34,207 nucleotides of DNA from the NCBI GenBank assembly GCA_049970095.1, contig JBMFNP010000015.1:1-34207 (forward strand), written 5' to 3'. The translations under genes and the position numbers were made by a program. The notes beneath the pieces were generated by a model. It saw only the letters and a list, made by a program, of their open reading frames with translations, had not been told where the DNA came from and did no database searches. Shown piece by piece: positions 22,322 to 30,145 of the stretch. Each line of letters starts with the position of its first letter. Positions within the stretch are counted from its first letter, which is position 1. Origin of the DNA: SKW197 sp049970095. Lineage in GTDB: Archaea > Thermoplasmatota > Thermoplasmata > Lutacidiplasmatales > SKW197.

Positions 22322-22617
22322 TTTACCTCCACCTTGAATCCAAGTTCCTCAAGGGAATCCTGGACCTTCTTCTTATGGTCTCCCTGCAGTTCTATCCTTC
22401 CATCCTTCACAGTTCCACCAGAGGCACATTTCATCTTCAGTTTCTTTGCAAGTTCATGCATGTCTATATCTGCACCGTCTATGCCTTCAACAATTGTCAC
22501 CGTCTTTCCATATCTTCGCCTGTCTGTGTACACTTTTACCTGCTGTGTCTCCTTTGCAATTTGCTCACATATGCACAAATCCTCTGGCAGACCGCATACT
22601 GGACATACACCCGTCAT
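22318..22617 (-). CDS. Translation initiation factor aIF1 (SUI1 family)
   Basis: A 99-residue protein. The N terminus has a Cys cluster (C5/C8 and C15/C17, CPVCGLPEDLCIC). The SUI1 fold follows with DRRRYGKTVTIVEGID, LKMKCASGGTVKDGRIELQG and DHKKKVQDSLEELGF. It helps start-codon selection on the 30S subunit. GGAGGAG precedes ATG 22617. Confidence 0.95.
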   Translation of the reverse strand: MTGVCPVCGLPEDLCICEQIAKETQQVKVYTDRRRYGKTVTIVEGIDGADIDMHELAKKLKMKCASGGTVKDGRIELQGDHKKKVQDSLEELGFKVEVK

Positions 22618-22620
22618 TCT

Positions 22621-22839
22621 TTATTCTCCTCCTTTTCTGTTTAATTTTTCTTCATGCATGACTGTAAGTATTCTGGCTATTTGAAGACGGAAGGCACGCA
22701 ATTCCCCTGGGTTTGCAGGTGCGCCTCCCATAGCAGCCACGCCTCTTGCGTGCATGAGTGCATCCTCCAACTCCTCTAATTTTTTCTTCCTTTCCTCAGG
22801 AGACATTTCTCTAATCTCTCTTGCTTTTAGTACCGACAA
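22621..22839 (-). CDS. rpl29: Ribosomal protein uL29
   Basis: A two-helix protein of 72 residues with KAREIREMSPEERKKKLEEL and LRAFRLQIARILTVMHEE. The start codon is TTG at 22839: it is seven bases after GGAGGTG, and the next in-frame Met (residue 12) would remove the first helix. The ribosome-binding site lies across the end of the uS3 gene. Confidence 0.94.
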   Translation of the reverse strand: MSVLKAREIREMSPEERKKKLEELEDALMHARGVAAMGGAPANPGELRAFRLQIARILTVMHEEKLNRKGGE

Positions 22840-22840
22840 A

Positions 22841-23815
22841 TCAGTTCACCTCCTTGTTTTCTGTTTTTGATTGCTTTGAATCTGGATTATCTTTATTTTC
22901 CTCCATCTCATCCACTTTATCCACATCAATTAAATCTGCTTCTTCAATGGGCGTATCGCTGCTCTGGAGTGCTTTTATCTCAGAAACAATCTGTTTCTTT
23001 AATTTTGGTTTTACCCTAACTTTTTCTGGCTTAATTTCTAACTCTCCTTTAGATGGCTTACCTTTCTCTGCACTGCCTGCAGATGCAGGTGATGCCTGAT
23101 GAACTGCTGTTTCTGCTCCTGTTTGCAAAACCTGGCCTCCCTGTGCTGTTGTACTGCCCGCGCCTTTTTGCTCGGATGGCTGTGAACTCTGGGTGGTTTC
23201 AACACCTGCTACCCCCGGTTCTTTAACTACAATTTCGTCTGGTAATTTAGCATCCGGTCGCATTATCCACACGGTTGCACCCATCACTCCAGGTTTTAGT
23301 TTTGCAACCGCGTACCCTTTCTCTACAAATTTCAGGGCAGAATCACCACAATATTTAATTGTGCCTTCACGGAATTTTTCGGTTCTGTGTCTCTCGCCAG
23401 TTAGCTTCCCAGATATAATCACCTGACAGCCACGAGCACCTGCATCCATAATTCTCCGAACAGTGGAATGTCCAGCTCTCCTGTACTGCCATCCCCTCTC
23501 AAGAGCAATAGCCAGTTTTCTAGCCATTATATGGGCATTCAGGGCTGGATTCTTCACTTCCTGCACTTCTATCTGTGGATTATCAAATTTGAAGCCATAC
23601 TCAATTGCGGCGGTAAGATCCTTTATTGCACTTCCCTTTCTTCCGATTACAAAGCCAGGACGCTCGCAGTAAAGAACTACCCGCGTACCCATTGGTGTTC
23701 TCTGAATTTCCACACCGCCAAATCCTGCCCGCTCGGTCTCTCTCATGAGAAATTCTTTTAGGAGCACCCTGCGAATATTTTCCCTGATAAATCTTCTTTC
23801 TGTCGCCAAGTTCAT
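22841..23815 (-). CDS. rps3: Ribosomal protein uS3 with long low-complexity C-terminal extension
   Basis: Residues 1-200 are normal uS3: the KH domain with GFVIGRKGSAI (about 54-64) and the C domain with GARGCQVIISGKLTGERHR and GVMGATVWIM. Residues about 202-324 are an added tail, first Gln/Ser/Ala/Gly-rich, then basic (KVRVKPKLKKQ), then acidic to the end. ATG 23815 overlaps the uL22 stop but is only one base from GGAGG; a TTG two codons later (23809) has ideal spacing, so the protein may begin MATERRF. Confidence 0.97.
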   Translation of the reverse strand: MNLATERRFIRENIRRVLLKEFLMRETERAGFGGVEIQRTPMGTRVVLYCERPGFVIGRKGSAIKDLTAAIEYGFKFDNPQIEVQEVKNPALNAHIMARKLAIALERGWQYRRAGHSTVRRIMDAGARGCQVIISGKLTGERHRTEKFREGTIKYCGDSALKFVEKGYAVAKLKPGVMGATVWIMRPDAKLPDEIVVKEPGVAGVETTQSSQPSEQKGAGSTTAQGGQVLQTGAETAVHQASPASAGSAEKGKPSKGELEIKPEKVRVKPKLKKQIVSEIKALQSSDTPIEEADLIDVDKVDEMEENKDNPDSKQSKTENKEVN

Positions 23816-24261
23816 TCCTCCAGTTGCTCTAATATTAATTCAATGTTTGTGGTTTGTTCATGCCATGGGCTACTTCTCCCGTGTGCACGAGGCATGTATC
23901 CTTTCTGGATTCTACCCCTAGATGCAGCAATCACCTTGATCTTCATATTATCTGGATCAAAAATTTCAAGTGATTCAGCATTCGCCCTTGCTTCTCTTAA
24001 AAGTTTCAGAATATATTTTGCAGGTTTCACAGGATACCTTGCAGGTCCCGCACCCTTTTTGTGGGATGCACCGTAAGTATATCGCTTTATTTTCACTGCT
24101 TGTTTTAGTGCAATCACATTTTCAAGGAATTCCTCTGCTTCAGGTAGCCGCATTCCCCTTATTGCATTGCAGAGCTCATAGGATTTTTTCGGAGAAATTG
24201 GAAGTTCCTTTCCATACGCTTTTACATGTTTCTTCGGGTCTGTCTGGAATGTGTAACCCAT
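23812..24261 (-). CDS. rpl22: Ribosomal protein uL22
   Basis: A 149-residue protein that lines the peptide exit tunnel. KAYGKELPISPKKSYELCNAI, the basic hairpin tip and MPRAHGRSSPWHEQTTNIEL are typical of archaeal uL22. GAGGTGA precedes the ATG. Confidence 0.97.
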   Translation of the reverse strand: MGYTFQTDPKKHVKAYGKELPISPKKSYELCNAIRGMRLPEAEEFLENVIALKQAVKIKRYTYGASHKKGAGPARYPVKPAKYILKLLREARANAESLEIFDPDNMKIKVIAASRGRIQKGYMPRAHGRSSPWHEQTTNIELILEQLEE

Positions 24262-24270
24262 TTTTTCACC

Positions 24271-24726
24271 TCACTTCAACGGGAGGAACTTTGAACTCCT
24301 GGTTGCACCCACACCTGGTCCAGAGTGCTTCTCAAACTTTCTGGTCTGTGAAAACTCCCCGAGATAATGCCCTATCATCTCTGGTCTGATTTCAAATTCT
24401 TTGAATTCTTTTCCGTTGTAAACCGCAACTCTTTTTCCTACAAATTCAGGTACTATCACTATATCCCTGCAGTGTGTCCTCACAATTTCATTTTCAGCAT
24501 TGCGAAGTTTCTGGACTGCAGTAAGCTGTTCTGGGTTGTACCCTCTCTTAAGAGTTCTTCTTGCCCTTGCTGGCAATACCTCTAACAGTTCTTCAAACGA
24601 AAGATTCTTGAGTTCTTCAAGAGTGTATCCCCTGTATGTGAATTCCTTCTTTCGCCTTGCCTGAATTACTTTCTTCTTTTTCCTTTCTTTCCTTCTTGCT
24701 GCCTTCGTGCCACCTTCACCAGCCAT
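24271..24726 (-). CDS. rps19: Ribosomal protein uS19
   Basis: A protein of 151 residues with a basic N-terminal extension and the uS19 core (RTHCRDIVIVPEFVGKRVAV, EMIGHYLGEFSQTRK, KHSGPGVGATRSSKFLPLK). The start has GAGGTGAAAAG upstream. Confidence 0.97.
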   Translation of the reverse strand: MAGEGGTKAARRKERKKKKVIQARRKKEFTYRGYTLEELKNLSFEELLEVLPARARRTLKRGYNPEQLTAVQKLRNAENEIVRTHCRDIVIVPEFVGKRVAVYNGKEFKEFEIRPEMIGHYLGEFSQTRKFEKHSGPGVGATRSSKFLPLK

Positions 24727-24730
24727 CTTT

Positions 24731-25441
24731 TCACCTCTTTAATCTCTTTCTTCTGGGTGCCAATCTGCCTACCTTCTGCCCTGGCCATGCACCTGCAGAA
24801 ACTGTGCTGGGCCTTCCAATGTGCTGATGTGAACCGCCTCCAAATGGATGGTTTACTGGATTCATTGCTACACCCCTCACTTTAAATGGCGCTTTTGCAA
24901 CACTCCTAAATGCATGTACTTTTTTGCCTGCCTTTGCAAAGGGCTTCTCCTTTCGCCCTGCCCCGGCAACAATGCCAACTGTTGCACGACAGTTTCCATT
25001 TACAGTCTTAAATTTGCCAGATGGAAGTTGAAGTGTGACCTGGTTGTTTGAAGAAGAGACTACAAGTGCGGCAGAACCTGCAGCCCTGATGAGTTTACCA
25101 CCATCTCCAGGTACAAGTTCAATATTATAGACATAGGTACCTTCGGGAATTTTCTTCAGTGGCAGGATATTGCCCCTTTCAATAGGGGCACTTTCTCCTA
25201 TGTACACTTTTGTGTCCACACTTAAGCCATCTACCGCAAGGAAACGATAGACCTCCCCGTTTTCCAGTTCCACCTCTGCAACAGGTGCAGTATGTGCTGG
25301 GCTATGAATGATATTCTTCACTATGCCTACACCGTTTACATTTAAGCCTGGATACTTTACCTCCCCATGGTGTCGGTGACTTGGCGCACGATATACAGGG
25401 GAGCCATGTCCTCTTCGCCTTGTGATTATTCTTTTACCCAT
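24731..25441 (-). CDS. rpl2: Ribosomal protein uL2
   Basis: A protein of 236 residues starting MGKRIITRRRGHGSPVYRAP. It has the conserved RAAGSAALVVSSSNNQVTLQ and the peptidyl-transferase-side VRGVAMNPVNHPFGGGSHQH, including the essential His region. The in-frame GTG at 25450 is part of the GGTGG ribosome-binding site, so ATG 25441 is preferred. Confidence 0.97.
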   Translation of the reverse strand: MGKRIITRRRGHGSPVYRAPSHRHHGEVKYPGLNVNGVGIVKNIIHSPAHTAPVAEVELENGEVYRFLAVDGLSVDTKVYIGESAPIERGNILPLKKIPEGTYVYNIELVPGDGGKLIRAAGSAALVVSSSNNQVTLQLPSGKFKTVNGNCRATVGIVAGAGRKEKPFAKAGKKVHAFRSVAKAPFKVRGVAMNPVNHPFGGGSHQHIGRPSTVSAGAWPGQKVGRLAPRRKRLKR

Positions 25442-25452
25442 ATATACCACCT

Positions 25453-25710
25453 TCAGAATATTCCGATTTTCATACCTATCTCCTCTGCCTTATATGGAGG
25501 AGCCAACTTTATCAGTGCTCTCTTTCCATTTCTGTCAATTTTTGTGTTAATTTTAGCAACTTTTACACCAAACCTTTTCTCAAATGCTTCCTTGATTTCT
25601 TTCTTTGTAGCCCCTATTGGAACTTTGAATTCAAGTTTATTCTCATTTTCCATCATTATAGATGTTTTTTCGGACACAATCGGGTGTAGAAGAATGACTC
25701 TGTGTTTCAT
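25453..25710 (-). CDS. rpl23: Ribosomal protein uL23
   Basis: An 85-residue protein at the tunnel exit. HPIVSEKTSIMMENENKLEF and KEIKEAFEKRFGVKVAKINT are family hallmarks. GAGGTGG precedes the ATG; uL4 ends one base upstream. Confidence 0.97.
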   Translation of the reverse strand: MKHRVILLHPIVSEKTSIMMENENKLEFKVPIGATKKEIKEAFEKRFGVKVAKINTKIDRNGKRALIKLAPPYKAEEIGMKIGIF

Positions 25711-25711
25711 C

Positions 25712-26548
25712 TTACCACCTCGCTATGGTTTCAAGTGCTTTTTCTGAGATGATTGTGAGCCTACCTGGCATACCACCTGGTGCAAGATGTTCTACATTCG
25801 CATTCTTCACATTGACAATATCCACACCTGGCAGATTTGCAAGTCCTTTCCAGTTTGCTGTATTCTCTGTGAGCACCAGAATAGATTTTGGTGTCTTGTA
25901 TCGCCTCCCACGCATCTTTCCCTTTCCTGCCCTGATGTGCTTTCCAAGTTTTGCACGCTCTACATCTGGATATATGCCAACCTTAACAAGGAACTCTTCT
26001 GCAATGGAAGTTTTATCCATCCCCTCTCCATCCCCGGAAACAATAACTGGGAGTGTGAGTTTTTCGTCAAATTTGTGTCCTCTTGCCCTCACCATTGCAA
26101 TCTCTTTTGTTGCTGAAAGCGCTGATTTTCTGGCAAGAAGTTTCTCTTTCTTATTTACTTTCTTCTTCCAGTTTTTCTCTGCTCTTGGGGGATGAGCATC
26201 CCTGCCTCCTACGCAGTTGGGTGCCTGTGCACCAGTCATGCTGTCCTTTAGCCTTGGTACTCTGGATACACCCCTACCCTTACCAGCCCATTCCACGGAC
26301 CTTTTCATGCCCGCAATTCTGTATCTCCCATAAGGCTGGGAAGCATAGGCATATCTTCCATAGGGCTGGCGGCGGTTTGAAAGAATTGCATGAAACACCC
26401 TCCTGATAACATCTACTCGCACTGGAACTGCAAATGCTGAAGGAAGAGAAATTTCCTTTATCTTCTCACCTTTTGTGGAATACACATTCACTTTATATTC
26501 ACTCACTGCTACTTTTCTTACTTTCTTTACATCATTTGTCATATCCAT
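25712..26548 (-). CDS. rpl4: Ribosomal protein uL4
   Basis: A 278-residue protein with the archaeal stretch YGRYAYASQPYGRYRIAG, the loop GRGVSRVPRLKDSMTGAQAP, GGRDAHPPRAEKNWKKKVNK and the C-terminal VKNANVEHLAPGGMPGRLTI. Two in-frame ATGs (26548 and 26542) are possible; the GGGGGT site upstream fits either. Confidence 0.97.
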   Translation of the reverse strand: MDMTNDVKKVRKVAVSEYKVNVYSTKGEKIKEISLPSAFAVPVRVDVIRRVFHAILSNRRQPYGRYAYASQPYGRYRIAGMKRSVEWAGKGRGVSRVPRLKDSMTGAQAPNCVGGRDAHPPRAEKNWKKKVNKKEKLLARKSALSATKEIAMVRARGHKFDEKLTLPVIVSGDGEGMDKTSIAEEFLVKVGIYPDVERAKLGKHIRAGKGKMRGRRYKTPKSILVLTENTANWKGLANLPGVDIVNVKNANVEHLAPGGMPGRLTIISEKALETIARW

Positions 26549-26555
26549 CTACCCC

Positions 26556-27665
26556 CTATGCCCCCTGCTTTGGCGTTTTTGAAATATAGGTGACCTTGGG
26601 TACAATCTGAGGTTGTTTTGGCATCCTTACTGTATCCCTGAATGCAATTGCCCTTTTCGCTGGCCCAGGTACCGAACCCTTGATTACCACGAAATCGCTT
26701 CTCACCACTCCATAGTGGAGGAAACCACCTGGTGGAGTGATGTTTGTCCAAATATCTTTTTCTTCCTCTTTTTTCTTTTCTTCCTTCTCTTCTTTTCCTT
26801 CCTTCTTTTCCTCTTCCCTTGCTCTCCTCATTCTTATTTTTTCTATTGTCTCAGGTGTAAGTTTGATTTTTATGAGCAATTTGTTCAGCTCGGTGCGCTG
26901 ATGATAACCCATCTGCCCAGCCTGAGGAACAGTGGGCATAACATAACTGGGGAAGTGAGGTCCAAGGGTGCCAATCATCCTTCTGTGCTTGCTGTTCTTT
27001 CTTGGCTGGAGTTTTACACCCCATCTTTTGATATGTCCCTGGAAACCCTTTCCCTTAGTAATGGAGGCAACATCTACAAAACTTCCATCGCTAGCAAAAT
27101 CAGAAAAAGCAATCTCCTTTCCAAGCAAGCCCTTTGCAAATTCAATTCTCTGCTCAATTGTTCCTCCCCCAATCCTCAGTTCCATAATATCTGGCACTTT
27201 CTTTGGGACACCAGTAATAAGCCATGGCTGGGTATATGCAATTACTCTCACATCTTCAATCTCTTTCTTGTGTTTCTCAATTTTTGCAAGTGCCTCTTTT
27301 TCATCATACTTCTCTGGGAGAGGGAATCTTTTTGCAAGGTATTTATCAAGCTTTGATGCCCATACCTCTGTGAGTGTGTAAAGTGCTCCGTTTTTCCGCC
27401 CGTAAGCTCTGATTGCTGCCACTTTCATGGGCGGGGTTTCAACAATTGTCACTGGCGTATGGACTTCCATTCCACTTGTAGTGCTGCGTTTTCGTTCATC
27501 AATGAGAAGTAGATGTGTCATTCCCACTTTGTATCCGAGAAAACCCTGGATTTTTGGTTCACCCTCAATCTCAGGCCAGCTTCCAAATTTAGGTATGTGT
27601 GCTCTGGCTCGCTTCCTTGGCGAATATGCCTGAGAACCTCTTCTTGGATGATGTCTTTTTGCCAT
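26556..27665 (-). CDS. rpl3: Ribosomal protein uL3 with charged insertion
   Basis: A 369-residue protein, the first gene of the long operon. It starts AKRHHPRRGSQAYSPRKRA and contains FLGYKVGMTH, DVASITKGKGFQGHIKRW and RMIGTLGPHFPSYVMPTVPQ. Residues about 281-305 are an almost pure Glu/Lys insertion. The GGTGA ribosome-binding site is 5 nt before the ATG. An upstream leader of roughly 200 nt containing a folded element is predicted. Confidence 0.97.
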   Translation of the reverse strand: MAKRHHPRRGSQAYSPRKRARAHIPKFGSWPEIEGEPKIQGFLGYKVGMTHLLLIDERKRSTTSGMEVHTPVTIVETPPMKVAAIRAYGRKNGALYTLTEVWASKLDKYLAKRFPLPEKYDEKEALAKIEKHKKEIEDVRVIAYTQPWLITGVPKKVPDIMELRIGGGTIEQRIEFAKGLLGKEIAFSDFASDGSFVDVASITKGKGFQGHIKRWGVKLQPRKNSKHRRMIGTLGPHFPSYVMPTVPQAGQMGYHQRTELNKLLIKIKLTPETIEKIRMRRAREEEKKEGKEEKEEKKKEEEKDIWTNITPPGGFLHYGVVRSDFVVIKGSVPGPAKRAIAFRDTVRMPKQPQIVPKVTYISKTPKQGA

Positions 27666-27714
27666 TCATATCACCTTTTTTTTCTTGCGTGCTTCGGATT
27701 TGGTGTTTCTGGCG

Positions 27715-27805
27715 ATTCCAGCCGTGACGAATTGCTGTGCTCACAAACACCTGCAGGCACAGCAGAGGGATGCATGCGCATATCCCATTTCGTCTGGCTG
27801 TGAAT
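27715..27805. ncRNA. Candidate structured RNA or leader element (three-way junction)
   Basis: This 91-nt segment folds into a Y. The outer stem pairs 27715-27718 with 27802-27805, 27719-27723 with 27796-27800, and 27726-27731 with 27789-27794, about 15 bp with small bulges. It encloses a perfect 8-bp hairpin (27733-27740 with 27757-27764, 16-nt loop) and a 5-bp hairpin (27767-27771 with 27782-27786). It lies in the presumed 5' leader of rpl3 (minus strand). On the plus strand it is followed by T-rich tracts at 27811-27830 that could end an RNA. The strand is undecided and no known RNA family was recognised. Confidence 0.4.
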
Positions 27806-27810
27806 GCCTG

Positions 27811-27830
27811 TTTTTTGTTTTTGTTTTTTA
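27811..27830 (+). terminator. T-rich tract next to the folded element
   Basis: Three runs of five or six T separated by single G lie 6 nt after the outer stem on the plus strand. They would act as an archaeal terminator if a plus-strand RNA is made. On minus this is simply the A-rich leader of rpl3. Confidence 0.3.
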
Positions 27831-27881
27831 GGTTTGTATCTGCCTTGTTCAGGTTTGCTTTTTATTGTTTGCTTTTTATTC

Positions 27882-27902
27882 CAAATATATGTAGTATATA
27901 AG
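27882..27902. promoter_or_regulatory. Shared divergent promoter of rpl3 operon and ygeY operon
   Basis: Two TATA-like elements: aaatatatg (27882-27890) and gtatataagg (27893-27902). On plus, tatataag predicts a start near 27924, giving a leader of about 40 nt for the M20 gene. On minus, either element predicts starts near 27859-27872, giving an rpl3 leader of about 200 nt that contains the folded element. The rest of 27666-27951 holds no convincing coding sequence. Confidence 0.5.
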
Positions 27903-27966
27903 GTTTTTTGGGGCAGAGGGGACAAAATCTATATTACCCCATTATTTTACATTGGTCGGTGAAATA

Positions 27967-29154
27967 TTGAAAGCGGAGGAAATAAAATCGCTTGCGAAGG
28001 AGTACGAAGCAAATGTAGTGAACTTTCTCAGGGAACTCATAGCAATTCCCAGCATCTCTGGTGAGGAGGGAAAGGTGGTTGAGAGAATTGGCTTGGAAAT
28101 GAAAAACTTGGGCTTTGATGAGGTTTTTGTGGACCACATTGGAAATATTGTTGGAAGAATTGGAAATGGAAAAATTAGGATTTTATTTGACTCCCATATT
28201 GATACTGTTGGTGTTGGAGACATGAGTGCCTGGAAGTTTGATCCTTTCAAAGGCAAACTTGAAAATGGTGTGGTGTACGGGCGAGGCGCTTCAGATAATA
28301 AGGCAGCAATTGCATGCATGGTTTACGCTGGCAAAATTATCAAGCAGCTCGGGCTTGAGTCCGACTATACATTTTATGCTGCGGGAATTGTGCAGGAAGA
28401 AGATTGCGATGGACTTGCGGTGCGTTCTTTGATAGAAGATTACGGGCTCAAAGTGGATTTTGTGGTGCTTGGGGAATGTACAAATCTGGATATTTACAGA
28501 GGACACAGAGGCAGAGTGGAGATGGAGATAACTACAAAGGGTAGATCCTGCCATGCTAGTGCACCAGAACGCGGTGAGAATGCAGTATATAAAATGATGG
28601 AAATCGTGAAAGGGATAGAGAAACTGAATTCCAGGCTAAAGAAAAACAGATTTTTGGGTAAAGGAAGTGTGGCAGTAACGCATATAGAATGCAAGACACC
28701 ATCACTTAACGCATTACCTGACGAGTGCAGAGTGTATCTTGACAGGCGACTTACATTTGGAGAGGATAAGGAACTGGCAATCGCACAGATAAAGAATCTT
28801 AAAGGATTTGGAGATGCTAAAATTGAAATTCCAACCTATGAGAAACCCAGTTATAAAGGATTTGTGAAGAAGGTTGAGAAATATTTCCCTGCCTGGGCAC
28901 TGGATGAGAAACATCCCCTCGTTGTGAAAGGTATTGAATGTGCAACCGAAATTCTTGGAAAAGAGCCAGCAATTTCAAAATGGGTTTTTGGCACAGATGG
29001 TTCATACACAATGGGAATTGCAGGAATTCCCACAATAGGGTTTGGACCTGGGAGGGAAGAGCATTCACATAGCGTGGATGATCAAGTTCCAGTTGAACAT
29101 TTAGTGAAAAGTGTGGCGTTTTACGCACACCTACCACAAGTTTTGATGAGGTGA
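27967..29154 (+). CDS. ygeY: M20-family metallohydrolase, YgeY type
   Basis: A di-zinc peptidase/deacylase family protein of about 395 residues. Metal and catalytic residues are visible: HIDT (His and Asp ligands), GRGASDNK (bridging Asp), VQEEDCDG (general base Glu and ligand Glu), LGECTN, and a C-terminal EEHSHSVDD His. The stretches RGHRGRVEMEI and SCHASAPERGENAVYKM match the YgeY subgroup more than ArgE or DapE. The substrate is unknown; in gut bacteria ygeY sits in clusters linked to anaerobic purine breakdown. Start: TTG 27967 is four bases after GGTGA; TTG 27952 in the same frame lacks such a site. The gene is followed by the YgeW-like gene, whose ribosome-binding site overlaps its stop. 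Confidence 0.9.
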   Translation: MKAEEIKSLAKEYEANVVNFLRELIAIPSISGEEGKVVERIGLEMKNLGFDEVFVDHIGNIVGRIGNGKIRILFDSHIDTVGVGDMSAWKFDPFKGKLENGVVYGRGASDNKAAIACMVYAGKIIKQLGLESDYTFYAAGIVQEEDCDGLAVRSLIEDYGLKVDFVVLGECTNLDIYRGHRGRVEMEITTKGRSCHASAPERGENAVYKMMEIVKGIEKLNSRLKKNRFLGKGSVAVTHIECKTPSLNALPDECRVYLDRRLTFGEDKELAIAQIKNLKGFGDAKIEIPTYEKPSYKGFVKKVEKYFPAWALDEKHPLVVKGIECATEILGKEPAISKWVFGTDGSYTMGIAGIPTIGFGPGREEHSHSVDDQVPVEHLVKSVAFYAHLPQVLMR

Positions 29155-29158
29155 GAAA

Positions 29159-30145
29159 ATGAAAACGATGTTTAGGGGAAAACATTTCATAACGGACCAG
29201 GAATGGGATGTAGAGGAACTGGAGACTGTTTTTGAGGTAGCAAAATACCTCAAAACCAAATTTGCGCTTGGTGAAGAGCATAGACTGCTGCAGGACAAAA
29301 CTCTATTCATGATATGGTTTGACAAATCTACAAGAACAAGAAATTCGTTTGAGGCCGCAATGACACAGCTGGGTGGGCATGCACATGATCTCCCATCAGA
29401 GCGTCTTCAGATAAGCCATGGTGAAAGTGCCCAGGATACTGCGGAGGTGCTGAGCAGATATGGACATGGAATTGCAATAAGGCACTGCCTCTATGGTGAG
29501 GGAAACAGGTATATCAGGGAGGTGGCAAAACATGCGAAAATACCAGTCATAAATATGCAGTGCGATGTGTATCATCCGTGCCAAGCTATGGCGGATCTGT
29601 TTACTTTAAAAGAGAAAATGCGGAAGCTTGATGGCAAGAAATTTGTGGTTTCTTGGGCGTATGCTCCCAGCTACATGAAACCCATGTCTGTGCCCCAGTC
29701 ACTGATCTTGCTCATGCCCAGATTCGGATTTGATGTTACGCTAGCGCATCCGCCAGAATTCAAATTAATGCCTGAGATCGTGGAGCAGGCAAAGAAAAAC
29801 GCTCTGGATGCAGGTGTTAAATTTGAGATTACACATAACATGAAAGAAGCATTTGAAGGTGCGGATGTGGTATATCCAAAAAGCTGGGGATGCCTTCAAA
29901 TTACACAGAATGCAGAGGAGAGCATGCAGATTGCAAAAAAATACACTGATTGGATATGCAATGAAGAATTGATGGAACTCACAAATAAACATTCCTACTA
30001 CATGCACTGTCTTCCCGCAGACAGGGGTTACGAGGTGACGGATGGTGTCATTGATGGGCCACACTCTATTGTGGATGATGAAGCAGAGAATAGATTGCAT
30101 GTCCAGAAGGCAATTCTTGCACTGACGATGGGGGGTAGGCCCTGA
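29159..30145 (+). CDS. ygeW: Knotted carbamoyltransferase, YgeW type
   Basis: A 328-residue aspartate/ornithine carbamoyltransferase superfamily member. The carbamoyl phosphate loop is STRTR (57-61), with HPCQ at 139-142 and HCLP at 283-286. The proline-rich loop WAYAPSYMKPMSVPQ (about 166-180) is characteristic of 'knotted' transcarbamylases, and its form resembles YgeW rather than the acetyl- or succinyl-ornithine enzymes. The amino acceptor is not known. Pairing with the YgeY-like hydrolase repeats the bacterial ygeW/ygeY association, here without ygeX. GAGGTGA precedes the ATG. Confidence 0.9.
   Translation: MKTMFRGKHFITDQEWDVEELETVFEVAKYLKTKFALGEEHRLLQDKTLFMIWFDKSTRTRNSFEAAMTQLGGHAHDLPSERLQISHGESAQDTAEVLSRYGHGIAIRHCLYGEGNRYIREVAKHAKIPVINMQCDVYHPCQAMADLFTLKEKMRKLDGKKFVVSWAYAPSYMKPMSVPQSLILLMPRFGFDVTLAHPPEFKLMPEIVEQAKKNALDAGVKFEITHNMKEAFEGADVVYPKSWGCLQITQNAEESMQIAKKYTDWICNEELMELTNKHSYYMHCLPADRGYEVTDGVIDGPHSIVDDEAENRLHVQKAILALTMGGRP

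Noticed and set aside
26613..27356. 247-aa plus-strand open frame
   Set aside because: Antisense to uL3; Phe/Cys-rich stretch comes from the Glu/Lys codons of the uL3 insertion read backwards.
27671..27925. 84-aa minus-strand open frame upstream of rpl3
   Set aside because: Low-complexity Lys/Gln/Pro-rich translation with no family resemblance; it covers the promoter, A-rich leader and the folded element, so it is most likely non-coding.
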